Source: an uncultured Clostridia bacterium (GTDB lineage: Bacteria > Bacillota > Clostridia > TANB77 > CAG-508). From it: DNA of 19,665 nt. Below the pieces are notes generated by a model. It was given only the letters and a program-made list of their open reading frames with translations. It was not told where the DNA came from and ran no database searches. This document shows, piece by piece, positions 5,740 to 13,572 of the stretch. Position numbers and translations under genes: made by a program. The DNA lies in contig CALXPX010000010.1 of the NCBI GenBank assembly GCA_944390305.1, positions 1 through 19,665 on the forward strand, read 5' to 3'. Position 1 is the stretch's first letter, and every line of letters starts with the position of its first letter.

Positions 5740-7393
5740 TTAAAATATTCCTATTATATTTCCATTTTCATCTATATCTATTTGTTCTGCTGCAGGTATT
5801 TTAGGAAGTCCTGGCATTGTCATTATTTTTCCTGTTTTAGCTACAACAAATTCTGCTCCATTTTTTATTTCGACAGAATTTATATGAATTATAAATGGAT
5901 CTTTACAAAGTAAATTTTTTGGATCATCAGAAAATGAATATTGAGTTTTTGCAATACAAACAGGCATATTTTTCGCTAAAGACTCTATTTTATCAATTTC
6001 TAAAAGAACTTCATCCCAATACTCTACTCCACTTGCGCCATATATATTTTTAGCAACTGCTTCTATTTTTTCTTTTATACTTAAATCTAATTCATAGATA
6101 GGTTTAAAGTTTTTACTTTTCTCACAAATCTTTACAACTTTTTCGGCTAAATCTATAGCTCCTACACTTCCTTTTGCCCAATTCTCAAGTAGGCTATATT
6201 CTACTTTATTATCTAATAGTTCTTTTAACATTTCTATTTCTTCATCTGCATCTGTTTCAAATTTATTTATTGCAACTATTGGATTTAATCCATACTTTTT
6301 TATATTATCTACATGTTTTAATAAATTATTTATACCTTCTTTTAAGGCTGATTCATTTTTTTCTGTAACCTTATCTTTTGAAACTCCTCCATGATATTTC
6401 AAAGCTCTTAATGTTGCAACTATAACAACTGCATCTGGAGAAGCATCTAAATTTCTACATTTTATATCTAAAAACTTCTCTGCTCCTAAATCAGCTCCAA
6501 ATCCTGCTTCTGTTACTACATAATCACCTAATTTCAATGCCATTTTAGTTGCTAAAATACTATTGCATCCATGTGCAATATTTGCAAAAGGCCCTCCGTG
6601 AATCAGCGCTGGATTATTTTCTATAGTTTGAACTATATTAGGATTTATTGCATCTTTTAGTAAAACAGTTAAACTTCCTTCTGCTTTTAAATCATGACAA
6701 GTTATTGGCTTATTTTCTTTAGTATATCCCACAATTATATTTCCTAATCGCCTTTTTAAATCTTCTAGAGATGTTGCCAAACACAAAATTGCCATTATTT
6801 CAGATGCAACAGTAATATCAAAAGAATCTTCTCTTGGAATCATATTTTTTTCTCCAGAAAGATTTATTTGTACTTTTCTTAGTGCTCTATCATTAAGGTC
6901 TAAACATCTTTTCCAAACAACTTTATCAAAATCTAGTTCATTTCCTTGAAAAATATGATTATCTATTATTGCACTTAATAAGTTATTAGCTGAAGTTATT
7001 GCATGTATATCACCTGTAAAGTGTAAATTAATTTCTTCCATAGGTGCTACTTGTGAATATCCTCCTCCGAGTTGCTCCTCCTTTTATTCCAAAAACTGGA
7101 CCAAGCGATGGTTCTCTTAATGCTAATATTGCTTTTTTGTCTATTTTGCAAAGTGCATCTAAAAGTCCAATTGAAGTAGTCGTTTTACCTTCTCCTAGAG
7201 GTGTTGGATTAATTGCTGTAACTAATATTAGCTTTCCATTTTTTTTATTTTCTAAATTTTTTAGATAATTTATAGATACCTTTGCTTTAAATTTTCCCAT
7301 AGGCTCTACTTCATCTTCTGGAATACCTAATTTGCTAGTTATTTCCTTTATATTTTTTAAGCTAGCATTTCTTGCAATATCAATATCTTCCAT
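5740..7393 (-). pseudogene. fhs: Formate-tetrahydrofolate ligase, frameshifted
   Basis: Formate-tetrahydrofolate ligase makes 10-formyl-THF from formate, ATP and tetrahydrofolate in the cytoplasm; it feeds purine synthesis and, in acetogens, the methyl branch of CO2 fixation. The coding region is in two frames. The first 108 residues (from the ATG at 7393, preceded by AAGGAGG) include the nucleotide-binding PTPLGEGKTTT at 63-73 and LREPSLGPVFGIKGGAT. The rest (5740 to about 7068) continues in another frame with GGGYSQVAPMEEINLHFTGD, the family's normal continuation. One extra base, a G at 7069 on the plus strand, accounts for the shift. Removing it gives about 550 residues, close to the usual 556-560, with no other break. 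This is either a sequencing error or a very recent mutation. An apparent upstream ATG at 7438 has no ribosome-binding site. Confidence 0.9.
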
Positions 7394-7480
7394 TTTACCT
7401 CCTTTTAATAGTAAAAAATATAAAACATATAAATACAATATATATAATTTAAAACTCTTCTTTATTTATACATTTAAAAC

Positions 7481-7909
7481 TTATACAATTAGTCCTACAA
7501 TTAAACCTATTATTGCACCAGCTGCAACTTGTACAGGTGTATGACCAGTTTTTTCTTGTAAAAATTCTCCTGGTGTCATATCTTTATATTCTTTTACTAC
7601 TTTATTTAGTATATGTGCTTGCTCTCCAACTGCTCTTCTTACTCCTGCTGCATCATACATTGTTATAAATGCAAATAATGCACTAAGGGCAAATATTGGA
7701 GAAGAAATTCCTATGTATTTTCCCACTAAAGCTGCTAAAGATACTACAACTGCTGAATGAGAACTAGGCATTCCTCCAGCTCCCATAAATCTTTTTATAT
7801 TCCATTTTCCTTCTTTAAAGTATTCATATAAAACTTTGAATGTTTGTATTCCAAACCATAATAAAAATGGTACAACTAAAAATTTATATTGATTAAAAAA
7901 TTCTATCAT
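7481..7909 (-). CDS. Divergent PAP2 family membrane protein
   Basis: A 142-residue integral membrane protein of the divergent PAP2 (DUF212, YuiD-like) family. It has about four hydrophobic segments and the two family motifs: GGMPSSHSA (about 46-54), which corresponds to the phosphatase SGH-type motif of PAP2 enzymes, and GHTPVQV near residue 123. It is probably a lipid phosphatase, but the substrate is not known. Its ribosome-binding site (GAGGAG) lies in the last codons of xseB and the genes are three bases apart, so it is the last gene of the asp23-to-xseB run. In other Clostridia this gene also often follows nusB/xseAB. Confidence 0.88.
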   Translation of the reverse strand: MIEFFNQYKFLVVPFLLWFGIQTFKVLYEYFKEGKWNIKRFMGAGGMPSSHSAVVVSLAALVGKYIGISSPIFALSALFAFITMYDAAGVRRAVGEQAHILNKVVKEYKDMTPGEFLQEKTGHTPVQVAAGAIIGLIVGLIV

Positions 7910-7912
7910 TGT

Positions 7913-8134
7913 TTACTCCTCTGTATTTAATGTGAAGTCTTTTTCTTCATCATCTATAAGTATCGTTATTTTCTTTTCTGCTTCTTGTAACATTTTGTTA
8001 CACTTTTGAGACAATTTCATCCCCTCTTCAAATTTTTTTACTGAAGTATCTAAATCTAAATTATCTTTTTCTAATTCATCAGCTATCTTTTCTAAATTTT
8101 GCATTGCCTGCTCAAAAGTTAATTCTTCTTCCAT
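7913..8134 (-). CDS. xseB: Exodeoxyribonuclease VII small subunit
   Basis: A 73-residue protein with the complete small-subunit pattern: LTFEQAMQNLEKIADELEKDNLDLDTSVKKFEEGMKL and a C-terminal region starting CNKMLQEAEKKI. It forms a helical hairpin, and several copies bind the large subunit XseA. The complex degrades single-stranded DNA from both ends into oligonucleotides. The gene follows xseA by 11 bases and has an AAAAGGGGGAA ribosome-binding site. Length is normal. Confidence 0.95.
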   Translation of the reverse strand: MEEELTFEQAMQNLEKIADELEKDNLDLDTSVKKFEEGMKLSQKCNKMLQEAEKKITILIDDEEKDFTLNTEE

Positions 8135-8145
8135 ATTTCCCCCTT

Positions 8146-9342
8146 TTATTTTTTATCTATAACTTTAGTATCTACATTTCCATCTATGAATCTTAAAGTT
8201 AATATATCATCCTTACTAATATCTTGCTTTTTAGATACAACCTTTCCATTCTTTTGGGCAATATTATATCCCCTGGCTAATGTTTTAAGTGGACTTAAAG
8301 CATCTAGTCTTGTTATTATTTCTACAGCATTTGATTTTGCTTTGTTTAATTTATTATTAATACTATTTTGAATAGATTTGACTAAAATGTCTAAGTTAAT
8401 TGCCCTTTCATTTATTTTTTGAAGAGGTTCTTTCATAGCTCTTCTTGACATACATTTTTCGTATCTCATTTTCATAAATTCGACTTTTCTTTTTAATGCT
8501 ACTTTATACCTATTTTGATAAGTCATAATTGTATATTTTACATCCTCTATGTTAGGAACAGCTAGTTCTGCTGCTGCAGATGGAGTTGGTGCTCTTAAAT
8601 CAGATACAAAATCCGCTATGGTAAAATCTGTTTCATGACCTACTGCAGATATTATAGGTAAAGTAGAATTATAAATAGCTCTTGCTACAATTTCTTCATT
8701 AAAAGGCCATAAATCTTCTAAAGATCCTCCACCTCTTCCTATGATAATAACATCAGCTAAGTTTTCATCATTCATTTTTCTTATACCTTCTGCTATTTTT
8801 TCAGCAGCGCCTTGCCCTTGTACTGGCACAGGTAAAAGCCTAATATGCACATTAGGATTTCTTCTTGTGGATACATTTATAATGTCCCTAATAACTGCTC
8901 CTGTTGACGATGTAAGTACACCTATAGTTTTTGGAAACATTGGTATTTTCTTTTTATGAGAATTATCAAATAAACCTTCTTTATCTAATTTAGCCTTTAA
9001 TTTCTGAAATTCCTCATATAAATCTCCCACACCTTCTTGCTTCATAGCTTTGCAATATATTTGGTATACTCCATCTCTTTCAAAGACAGAAACACTTCCT
9101 AATACCGAAACTTTCATTCCATCTTTAGGCATAAATTGCAAATTAGGAGTATAGCTTTTAAACATAATACACTTTATTAATGAATTTTCATCTTTTAATG
9201 TAAAATACATATGTCCAGTATAATGTAGTTTAAAATTTGAAATTTCTCCTTTTACAAATACATTATTTAAAAATTCGTCATCATCTATTTTTTCTTTAAT
9301 ATATTTATTTAATTCTTGAACAGTAATTGGTCTTATTTCCAT
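8146..9342 (-). CDS. xseA: Exodeoxyribonuclease VII large subunit
   Basis: Catalytic subunit of exonuclease VII, a cytoplasmic single-strand DNA exonuclease in repair and recombination. The 398 residues contain an N-terminal OB-fold domain (about 1-105, with VKGEISNFKLHYTGHMYFTLKD), then the nuclease domain with GVLTSSTGAVIRDI, DVIIIGRGGGSLEDLWPFNEE and SAVGHETDFTIADFVSDLRAPTPSAAAE, all hallmark segments, followed by the long helical region and a C-terminal segment with SPLKTLARGYNI. Length is normal for Firmicutes. The start lies three bases after the nusB stop, with GAAGGA as ribosome-binding site inside the nusB end, so translation is probably coupled. Confidence 0.96.
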   Translation of the reverse strand: MEIRPITVQELNKYIKEKIDDDEFLNNVFVKGEISNFKLHYTGHMYFTLKDENSLIKCIMFKSYTPNLQFMPKDGMKVSVLGSVSVFERDGVYQIYCKAMKQEGVGDLYEEFQKLKAKLDKEGLFDNSHKKKIPMFPKTIGVLTSSTGAVIRDIINVSTRRNPNVHIRLLPVPVQGQGAAEKIAEGIRKMNDENLADVIIIGRGGGSLEDLWPFNEEIVARAIYNSTLPIISAVGHETDFTIADFVSDLRAPTPSAAAELAVPNIEDVKYTIMTYQNRYKVALKRKVEFMKMRYEKCMSRRAMKEPLQKINERAINLDILVKSIQNSINNKLNKAKSNAVEIITRLDALSPLKTLARGYNIAQKNGKVVSKKQDISKDDILTLRFIDGNVDTKVIDKK

Positions 9343-9345
9343 AAA

Positions 9346-9762
9346 TTATCCTTCTATATTATTCTTTTTTACAACACTTCCTAAAACTCCATTTACAAAA
9401 GATTTAGAAGTATCATCTCCATATTTTTTTGCAAGTTCTACAACTTCATTAATTACTACTTTATATGGAATTTTAGAATATATAATTTCAAAAATGCCAA
9501 GTTTAAGTAAGGCCAAGTCAATTTTAGAGATTCTTTTAATATCCCAATCTGCTTTTATATTTTCAGATATAATAGATTCTATTTTTTCATTTTCGCTATT
9601 TGTTCCATATATTATATCTTTTATATATTTTATTGCATCATCATCTTTTATTCCACTGTTTTCCAAAAAAATTCTAGTCTGGTCTTCTATATTTTTATCA
9701 GTTATAATTTGCAAGCTATATAATAGTTTAAATGCTTCTTCTCTTGCCTCTGTCCTTTTCAT
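9346..9762 (-). CDS. nusB: Transcription antitermination factor NusB
   Basis: NusB binds boxA RNA together with ribosomal protein S10 and helps RNA polymerase read through rRNA operons. The 138-residue protein has the all-helical NusB fold: MKRTEAREEAFKLLY at the N-terminus, the conserved WDIKRISKIDLALLKLGIFEI core and PYKVVINEVVELAKKYGDD followed by SFVNGVLGSV at the C-terminus. Start supported by AAGGGGAG. It sits between the DUF2273 gene (nine bases) and xseA (three bases). Confidence 0.96.
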   Translation of the reverse strand: MKRTEAREEAFKLLYSLQIITDKNIEDQTRIFLENSGIKDDDAIKYIKDIIYGTNSENEKIESIISENIKADWDIKRISKIDLALLKLGIFEIIYSKIPYKVVINEVVELAKKYGDDTSKSFVNGVLGSVVKKNNIEG

Positions 9763-9771
9763 ATTCTCCCC

Positions 9772-9975
9772 TTACATCTTATCTATAATTTTTCTTAACT
9801 TTTCTTTAACTTTATCTTTATTATGCTGAAAATAATTTCCAGCCCATATTCCCATTCCTACAAGTACTATTCCTATTATCAATCTGTACATATCTGTACA
9901 AGCAATAATTAAAGCAATTATTCCTCCTAAAACAGCACCCCAATAATTAGTCATAAATTTTTTAAAATCATCCAT
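9772..9975 (-). CDS. DUF2273 small membrane protein
   Basis: A 67-residue protein with two closely spaced hydrophobic segments (about 12-28 and 30-45) and a basic C-terminal tail (KDKVKEKLRKIIDKM). The beginning (a short charged segment, then NYWGAVLGGIIALII) is typical of DUF2273, a family almost always next to Asp23-type proteins and AmaP. It is thought to belong to the membrane side of the alkaline-shock/cell-envelope system, with no known activity. It lies 15 bases after amaP and 9 bases before nusB. Confidence 0.88.
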   Translation of the reverse strand: MDDFKKFMTNYWGAVLGGIIALIIACTDMYRLIIGIVLVGMGIWAGNYFQHNKDKVKEKLRKIIDKM

Positions 9976-9990
9976 TTATCCGCACCTCCA

Positions 9991-10590
9991 TTATTCTTCT
10001 GTTGTATTACTTTTCTTAACATTTTCTTTCTCTTCTGTGCGCTCTGTTTTTTCTTTTTCTACATCCTTTACTTTAATATTAATTTCTTTTATTTCTAAAT
10101 CTGTAGCTTTTCTTACCACTTCTTTTATTTTATTTTGAAGTTTAGTAGACACATCTTTTATTATAGTCTCTTTATGAACATTTATTGTTAAATTTACACA
10201 AACTTCATTATTCTCATCTATTTCTACTTCTACATATGAACCTTCTAAATCTTTAAATTCTTCTACAGTCCCATTTACTAAATTTTTTATAGTTCCTTTT
10301 GTTATTAATAATTTACCATTATCATTTTGAAGCAATATTCCTTCTTCATCTGATCCTTTATCATGTCTTTCCCAACTTGGAAAAAATAAACACTTAATTG
10401 AAAGAAGTATTAAAAGGACTAATATACCAACTGTTATATATATACCATTTTGAATACCCATTAAATTATTTAAAGCAACTGTTATTACAGCCATATCTAT
10501 AAATCCAAAAAACATTAAACATAGAAGTATTGATAATATAAGTACTATAATAGAAAATATAGCTAGTCCCAATTTATCTAAAAATTTCAT
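9991..10590 (-). CDS. amaP: Alkaline shock response membrane anchor protein AmaP
   Basis: A 199-residue membrane protein with two hydrophobic helices (about 8-35 and 45-68), then a cytoplasmic Asp23-like domain (about 85-170, including LLITKGTIKNLVNGTVEEF and VNLTINVHKETIIKDVSTKLQNKIKEVV) and a highly charged C-terminal tail rich in Lys and Glu. In staphylococci AmaP anchors Asp23 at the membrane. The adjacent Asp23-family gene and DUF2273 gene fit that arrangement. The ribosome-binding site (AGGTGG) is slightly off consensus. Confidence 0.88.
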   Translation of the reverse strand: MKFLDKLGLAIFSIIVLILSILLCLMFFGFIDMAVITVALNNLMGIQNGIYITVGILVLLILLSIKCLFFPSWERHDKGSDEEGILLQNDNGKLLITKGTIKNLVNGTVEEFKDLEGSYVEVEIDENNEVCVNLTINVHKETIIKDVSTKLQNKIKEVVRKATDLEIKEINIKVKDVEKEKTERTEEKENVKKSNTTEE

Positions 10591-10653
10591 ATTTTACCAC
10601 CTATCCTTCTAAGGACAAATCCTCTCTCTTAATTATTATTTCTTTTTTGTTTC

Positions 10654-11094
10654 TTACTTTTCTTCATTTTTTATTTCTTTCTTTTCTTCTGCTCTTTCTT
10701 CTAATTGAGACATACTAACACCTTGAACATGTACATTTACTTCTAAAACACTTAGACCTGTCATATTTTCAACTGACTTTTTTACTCTCTTTTGAATTTC
10801 AAATGCAACATCAGGAATTCTTGCACCATATTCAACAATAATATTTACATCTATTCTTGTTTCTTTATTATCTAAAATCTCTACTTTTATTCCTTTTGCT
10901 AAGTTTTTCTTTCCACTTAATACTTCTGTAATCCCTCCTGCAAATCCTCCTGCCATTTCTGCTACTCCTGATACTTCTGAAGCTGCCATACCAGAAATTA
11001 CAGCAACAACATCATCAGAAATTTCTATATTATTTTCTCCTTCATTTAATACTATTTCATCCTCTTTTTTTACTTGTTTTTTTTCTTCACTCAT
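10654..11094 (-). CDS. Asp23/Gls24 family envelope stress protein
   Basis: A 146-residue cytoplasmic protein of the Asp23/Gls24 (DUF322) family. It has a short charged lead, the family core from about residue 25 (ISDDVVAVISGMAASEVSGVAEMAGG) and the repeated beta/helix part VDVNIIVEYGARIPDVAFEIQKRVKKSVENMTGLSVLEVNVHV-like, then a Lys/Glu-rich tail. These proteins form a layer beneath the membrane anchored by AmaP and are linked to envelope and alkaline stress. First gene of the run to the divergent PAP2 gene; start supported by AGAGGAGG, with a clear promoter just upstream. Confidence 0.93.
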   Translation of the reverse strand: MSEEKKQVKKEDEIVLNEGENNIEISDDVVAVISGMAASEVSGVAEMAGGFAGGITEVLSGKKNLAKGIKVEILDNKETRIDVNIIVEYGARIPDVAFEIQKRVKKSVENMTGLSVLEVNVHVQGVSMSQLEERAEEKKEIKNEEK

Positions 11095-11128
11095 AATAAA
11101 CCTCCTCTTATAGTTTATAGATAATATA

Positions 11129-11157
11129 AGTATATCAATATATACATAAATTTACAA
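11129..11157 (-). promoter_or_regulatory. Promoter of the asp23/amaP/nusB/xseAB run
   Basis: On the minus strand TTGTAA (11152-11157) and TATACT (11129-11134) are separated by 17 bases, about 30 bases ahead of the asp23-like start. It drives transcription away from the plus-strand promoter at 11293-11321. The AT-only sequence between them shows no further feature I can support. Confidence 0.7.
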
Positions 11158-11292
11158 TAGTTATATTTAAAAATTGCTTAAAAAAAATGCATTTACTATT
11201 TTAGATTAAAAGATAAAAAAACTTTTATATAATTAATTTTTTAATTTATATATAATAGTAATATTAATAATTAATAAATATTATAATTTTTA

Positions 11293-11321
11293 TTTACATC
11301 TATTTTTTTAAATGATATACT
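11293..11321 (+). promoter_or_regulatory. Promoter of the plus-strand small gene
   Basis: TTTACA (11293-11298) and TATACT (11316-11321) are separated by exactly 17 bases. Transcription should begin near 11328. An in-frame ATG at 11322 directly abuts the -10 box and therefore cannot be in the message. Confidence 0.75.
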
Positions 11322-11354
11322 ATGCACATAAAAAATGCGAAAGAGTGGATTTTT

Positions 11355-11684
11355 ATGTTAACAAAAGAGAATTTTAATTTACTAAATACACCTATTTTTA
11401 TAGATAAAGATGAAGTAAATCATATTATAGATTTAGCTATAGAAAATGATCCTTCATTAATAGTTGGTAAAATTATTCCTAACGATTATGAAATAGAAAC
11501 AATTAGTACTAATCAACTTATTAATGAGCAAAAAAATGCATCCAAAGAAGAATGTTCAGCTTTAACAATACTAAAGAACAATGATTTATCTACGACTAAA
11601 CATACATTTTTAAGAGGTCTTAGAATTTCTTTTAAAGTTGCTATTTCAACTTTTTTCTTAAATATAGCAAAACTTTTTATTTAA
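11355..11684 (+). CDS. Hypothetical small protein, 109 residues
   Basis: I do not recognise this protein. The start at 11355 is chosen over the ATG at 11322 because the latter lies upstream of the expected transcription start, and because the 11355 ATG has a GAGTGGA ribosome-binding site at the right distance. The N-terminal part is acidic (IFIDKDEVNHIIDLAIENDPS), the middle polar, and the C-terminus carries a basic/hydrophobic segment (LRGLRISFKVAISTFFLNI, about 85-103), probably an amphipathic helix or a weak membrane segment. It is the only non-transposon gene on the plus strand, with its own promoter and terminator, flanked by two unrelated minus-strand units. Codon use is like the neighbours, so recent transfer is not indicated. 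Confidence 0.75.
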   Translation: MLTKENFNLLNTPIFIDKDEVNHIIDLAIENDPSLIVGKIIPNDYEIETISTNQLINEQKNASKEECSALTILKNNDLSTTKHTFLRGLRISFKVAISTFFLNIAKLFI

Positions 11685-11716
11685 GTCTTACTTATAAATA
11701 GTAAGACTATTTTTTA
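11684..11716 (+). terminator. Terminator of the plus-strand small gene
   Basis: A perfect 9-bp stem (AGTCTTACT at 11684-11692, complement at 11700-11708) with a 7-base loop starts at the stop codon and is followed by TATTTTTT. The T-run overlaps the last codons of the converging gene that ends at 11714. Confidence 0.85.
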
Positions 11717-12277
11717 TAAATGAAATTTTCTTATCATAGCTTCTTTCAAATCTTTTGACGATAATATTAAAGTTATTATAAGGTTAATAATTGAAATCCC
11801 AGTAGATATTATACCAAGTATTGGATTGGTAACTAACTTTTCTGTTATAAAAACAGCTGGAAGTATGCTAAATAATAAAATTATTAATTGATAAATAGCA
11901 TATCTAAGATATTTCTTGTAACTTACTATTGTAAGTATTAACATAGCTAAATTTGAAACTATTATTATTATAGGAATTGCTATACTTAAAGACCAACCTT
12001 TAAATCCTAATCTATAATCAATAAATACCGTCAGTAAAGAAATTGCTATAGTTTGAAGCAAAACATGTCCTGCAATATTTACATTTTTATTTATAGAATA
12101 TATAAAAACTAACCATACATATATAATTCCACTATTAGCAATAGCTGCCCAAGGAATTTGTGGATTCGTTATTTTATTTATTATTGTCAAAAGAGCAGCT
12201 ACTAATACAGATAAAACTATTGCAAGTTTTATTATAATTTCACCATTATTAGCATTTATTTTCTTAGGATATATCAT
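11714..12277 (-). CDS. Six-helix membrane protein, DUF6320-like
   Basis: A 187-residue, very hydrophobic protein with about six predicted membrane helices (roughly 15-36, 44-62, 68-86, 94-117, 125-145 and 152-170) and a basic C-terminal end. It resembles DUF6320 proteins, which occur in Firmicutes beside condensation-like acyltransferases; this is from memory and not a search. It overlaps the upstream acyltransferase gene by 14 bases, has only a weak ribosome-binding site (GGTG), and is probably translated by coupling. The arrangement suggests that it acts with the acyltransferase and the hydrolase, perhaps as the membrane partner. No catalytic motif is visible. Confidence 0.7.
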   Translation of the reverse strand: MIYPKKINANNGEIIIKLAIVLSVLVAALLTIINKITNPQIPWAAIANSGIIYVWLVFIYSINKNVNIAGHVLLQTIAISLLTVFIDYRLGFKGWSLSIAIPIIIIVSNLAMLILTIVSYKKYLRYAIYQLIILLFSILPAVFITEKLVTNPILGIISTGISIINLIITLILSSKDLKEAMIRKFHL

Positions 12278-13556
12278 TTAAAACACCATTACTTTCTATT
12301 TGTACTTCAATTCCTCTTTCTTTTAAAAACTTATAAAATCGTCTTTCTATACTATTATCATTTAAGATAGATGTAAATGTAAACACCATTTTATTTTCAA
12401 ATGTACAACCTGCGCATTTAATTTTTTCTACTGGTTCAGGTGCAATTAGCATAAAAAAATTATCTATATAATCTTTATAATTACCTATTATACCTATTCT
12501 TCCTATATTTGAAAATGTAATAGTTGTATATTTTCTAATTTCAATATAACTTAATCTAACTATAATCTTCTTTAAAATAAGAGGTATTGTCTTTATAAAA
12601 ATATTATTTCCTAGTTTTACATTTGCTGACATAGTCTTTAATATTTCTTCTTCTGTTAGTCTTTTTTTAAAATCATCTTTCACGAATTCTAATATCTTTT
12701 CAAATGTATCTGTATTTTCCATATCAGCTATTAAAGTTATGTACGAAAAAAAATTAGACATTGTTTTTGAAGGGAAATATTTTTTTAAGTTTACTGGTAT
12801 ACATATTTTAATAGGCTTACTAGACTTATTTTTTAAGTAATTTTCTTTATAAATTGAATAAATTAAAACTGCTGTCAAATATTGTGTTACAGTAGCATTA
12901 TTTTTTCTGCATTCTTCTTTTAATTCTTCCAAATTAATTATTTCATGTATTGCAGAAATTGCTCCTAATTTTATTTTCTTTCCTTTTAATGCATATGCCT
13001 TTTGCGCTGAACTATTACCTTTTACAATTTTACTATAATTTTTTATATAACTATCTTCAGTAGTATAATCTATTTTTCTTAAAAGTCTTGCATCTTTATC
13101 AAATGCATTTGGATATTTTATTTCTAAGTATAAATATATCATTTCTCTAAAAAACACTATTCCGCTTCCACCATCAGTTAGAGCATGAAATATATCTATA
13201 TTAATTTTTCTATCAAAATATGTTACTTTAAATAAATAATCATTATTTCTTTTTGGATCTATATATTTACAAGGATAATCTTTTTCTTCTTCTATAATTG
13301 GTTCTTTATTATTTTCTTCTAGGTAGTACCAAAAAAATCCTGCTTTCATTTTTACTTTAAATATTTTATATCTATCTAACGTTATATTTAAAGCCTGTTT
13401 TAAAATTTTAGGGTCTATTTTTTCTTTTAATAGAGCAGATATTCTAAATACAGTACTATATTTTTTTCCTGTAGATATAGGAAAAATTTTTGCTGAATTA
13501 TCTAGTCTTCTCCAGTTTAAATTTTCTTTTGAATTTTCTTTTTTCAAGTTATTCAT
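12264..13556 (-). CDS. Condensation-like / alcohol acetyltransferase family protein
   Basis: A 430-residue soluble protein of the CoA-dependent acyltransferase superfamily, close to proteins annotated as alcohol acetyltransferases. The catalytic HxxxDG motif is present as H124-A-L-T-D128-G. Other supporting segments are NWRRLDNSAKIFPI at the start, FRISALLKEKIDPKILKQAL, and the second half with ICIPVNLKKYFPSKTMSNFFSYI, a typical tunnel-region segment. It would transfer an acyl group from a thioester to an alcohol or amine. The substrate cannot be deduced, and there is no carrier protein or adenylation domain nearby, so a nonribosomal peptide pathway is not indicated. It follows the esterase gene by 16 bases and overlaps the membrane protein gene by 14. 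Confidence 0.8.
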   Translation of the reverse strand: MNNLKKENSKENLNWRRLDNSAKIFPISTGKKYSTVFRISALLKEKIDPKILKQALNITLDRYKIFKVKMKAGFFWYYLEENNKEPIIEEEKDYPCKYIDPKRNNDYLFKVTYFDRKINIDIFHALTDGGSGIVFFREMIYLYLEIKYPNAFDKDARLLRKIDYTTEDSYIKNYSKIVKGNSSAQKAYALKGKKIKLGAISAIHEIINLEELKEECRKNNATVTQYLTAVLIYSIYKENYLKNKSSKPIKICIPVNLKKYFPSKTMSNFFSYITLIADMENTDTFEKILEFVKDDFKKRLTEEEILKTMSANVKLGNNIFIKTIPLILKKIIVRLSYIEIRKYTTITFSNIGRIGIIGNYKDYIDNFFMLIAPEPVEKIKCAGCTFENKMVFTFTSILNDNSIERRFYKFLKERGIEVQIESNGVLNDIS

Positions 13557-13572
13557 AATTTAGCCTTTCATA

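Noticed and set aside
7394..7438. ATG at 7438 as start of fhs
   Set aside because: The hydrophobic lead (MYLYVLYFLLL) is not part of the family, and AAGGAGG precedes the ATG at 7393.
11322..11354. ATG at 11322 as start of the small plus-strand gene
   Set aside because: It directly follows the -10 box of the promoter, so it would lie upstream of the transcription start. The ATG at 11355 has a ribosome-binding site.
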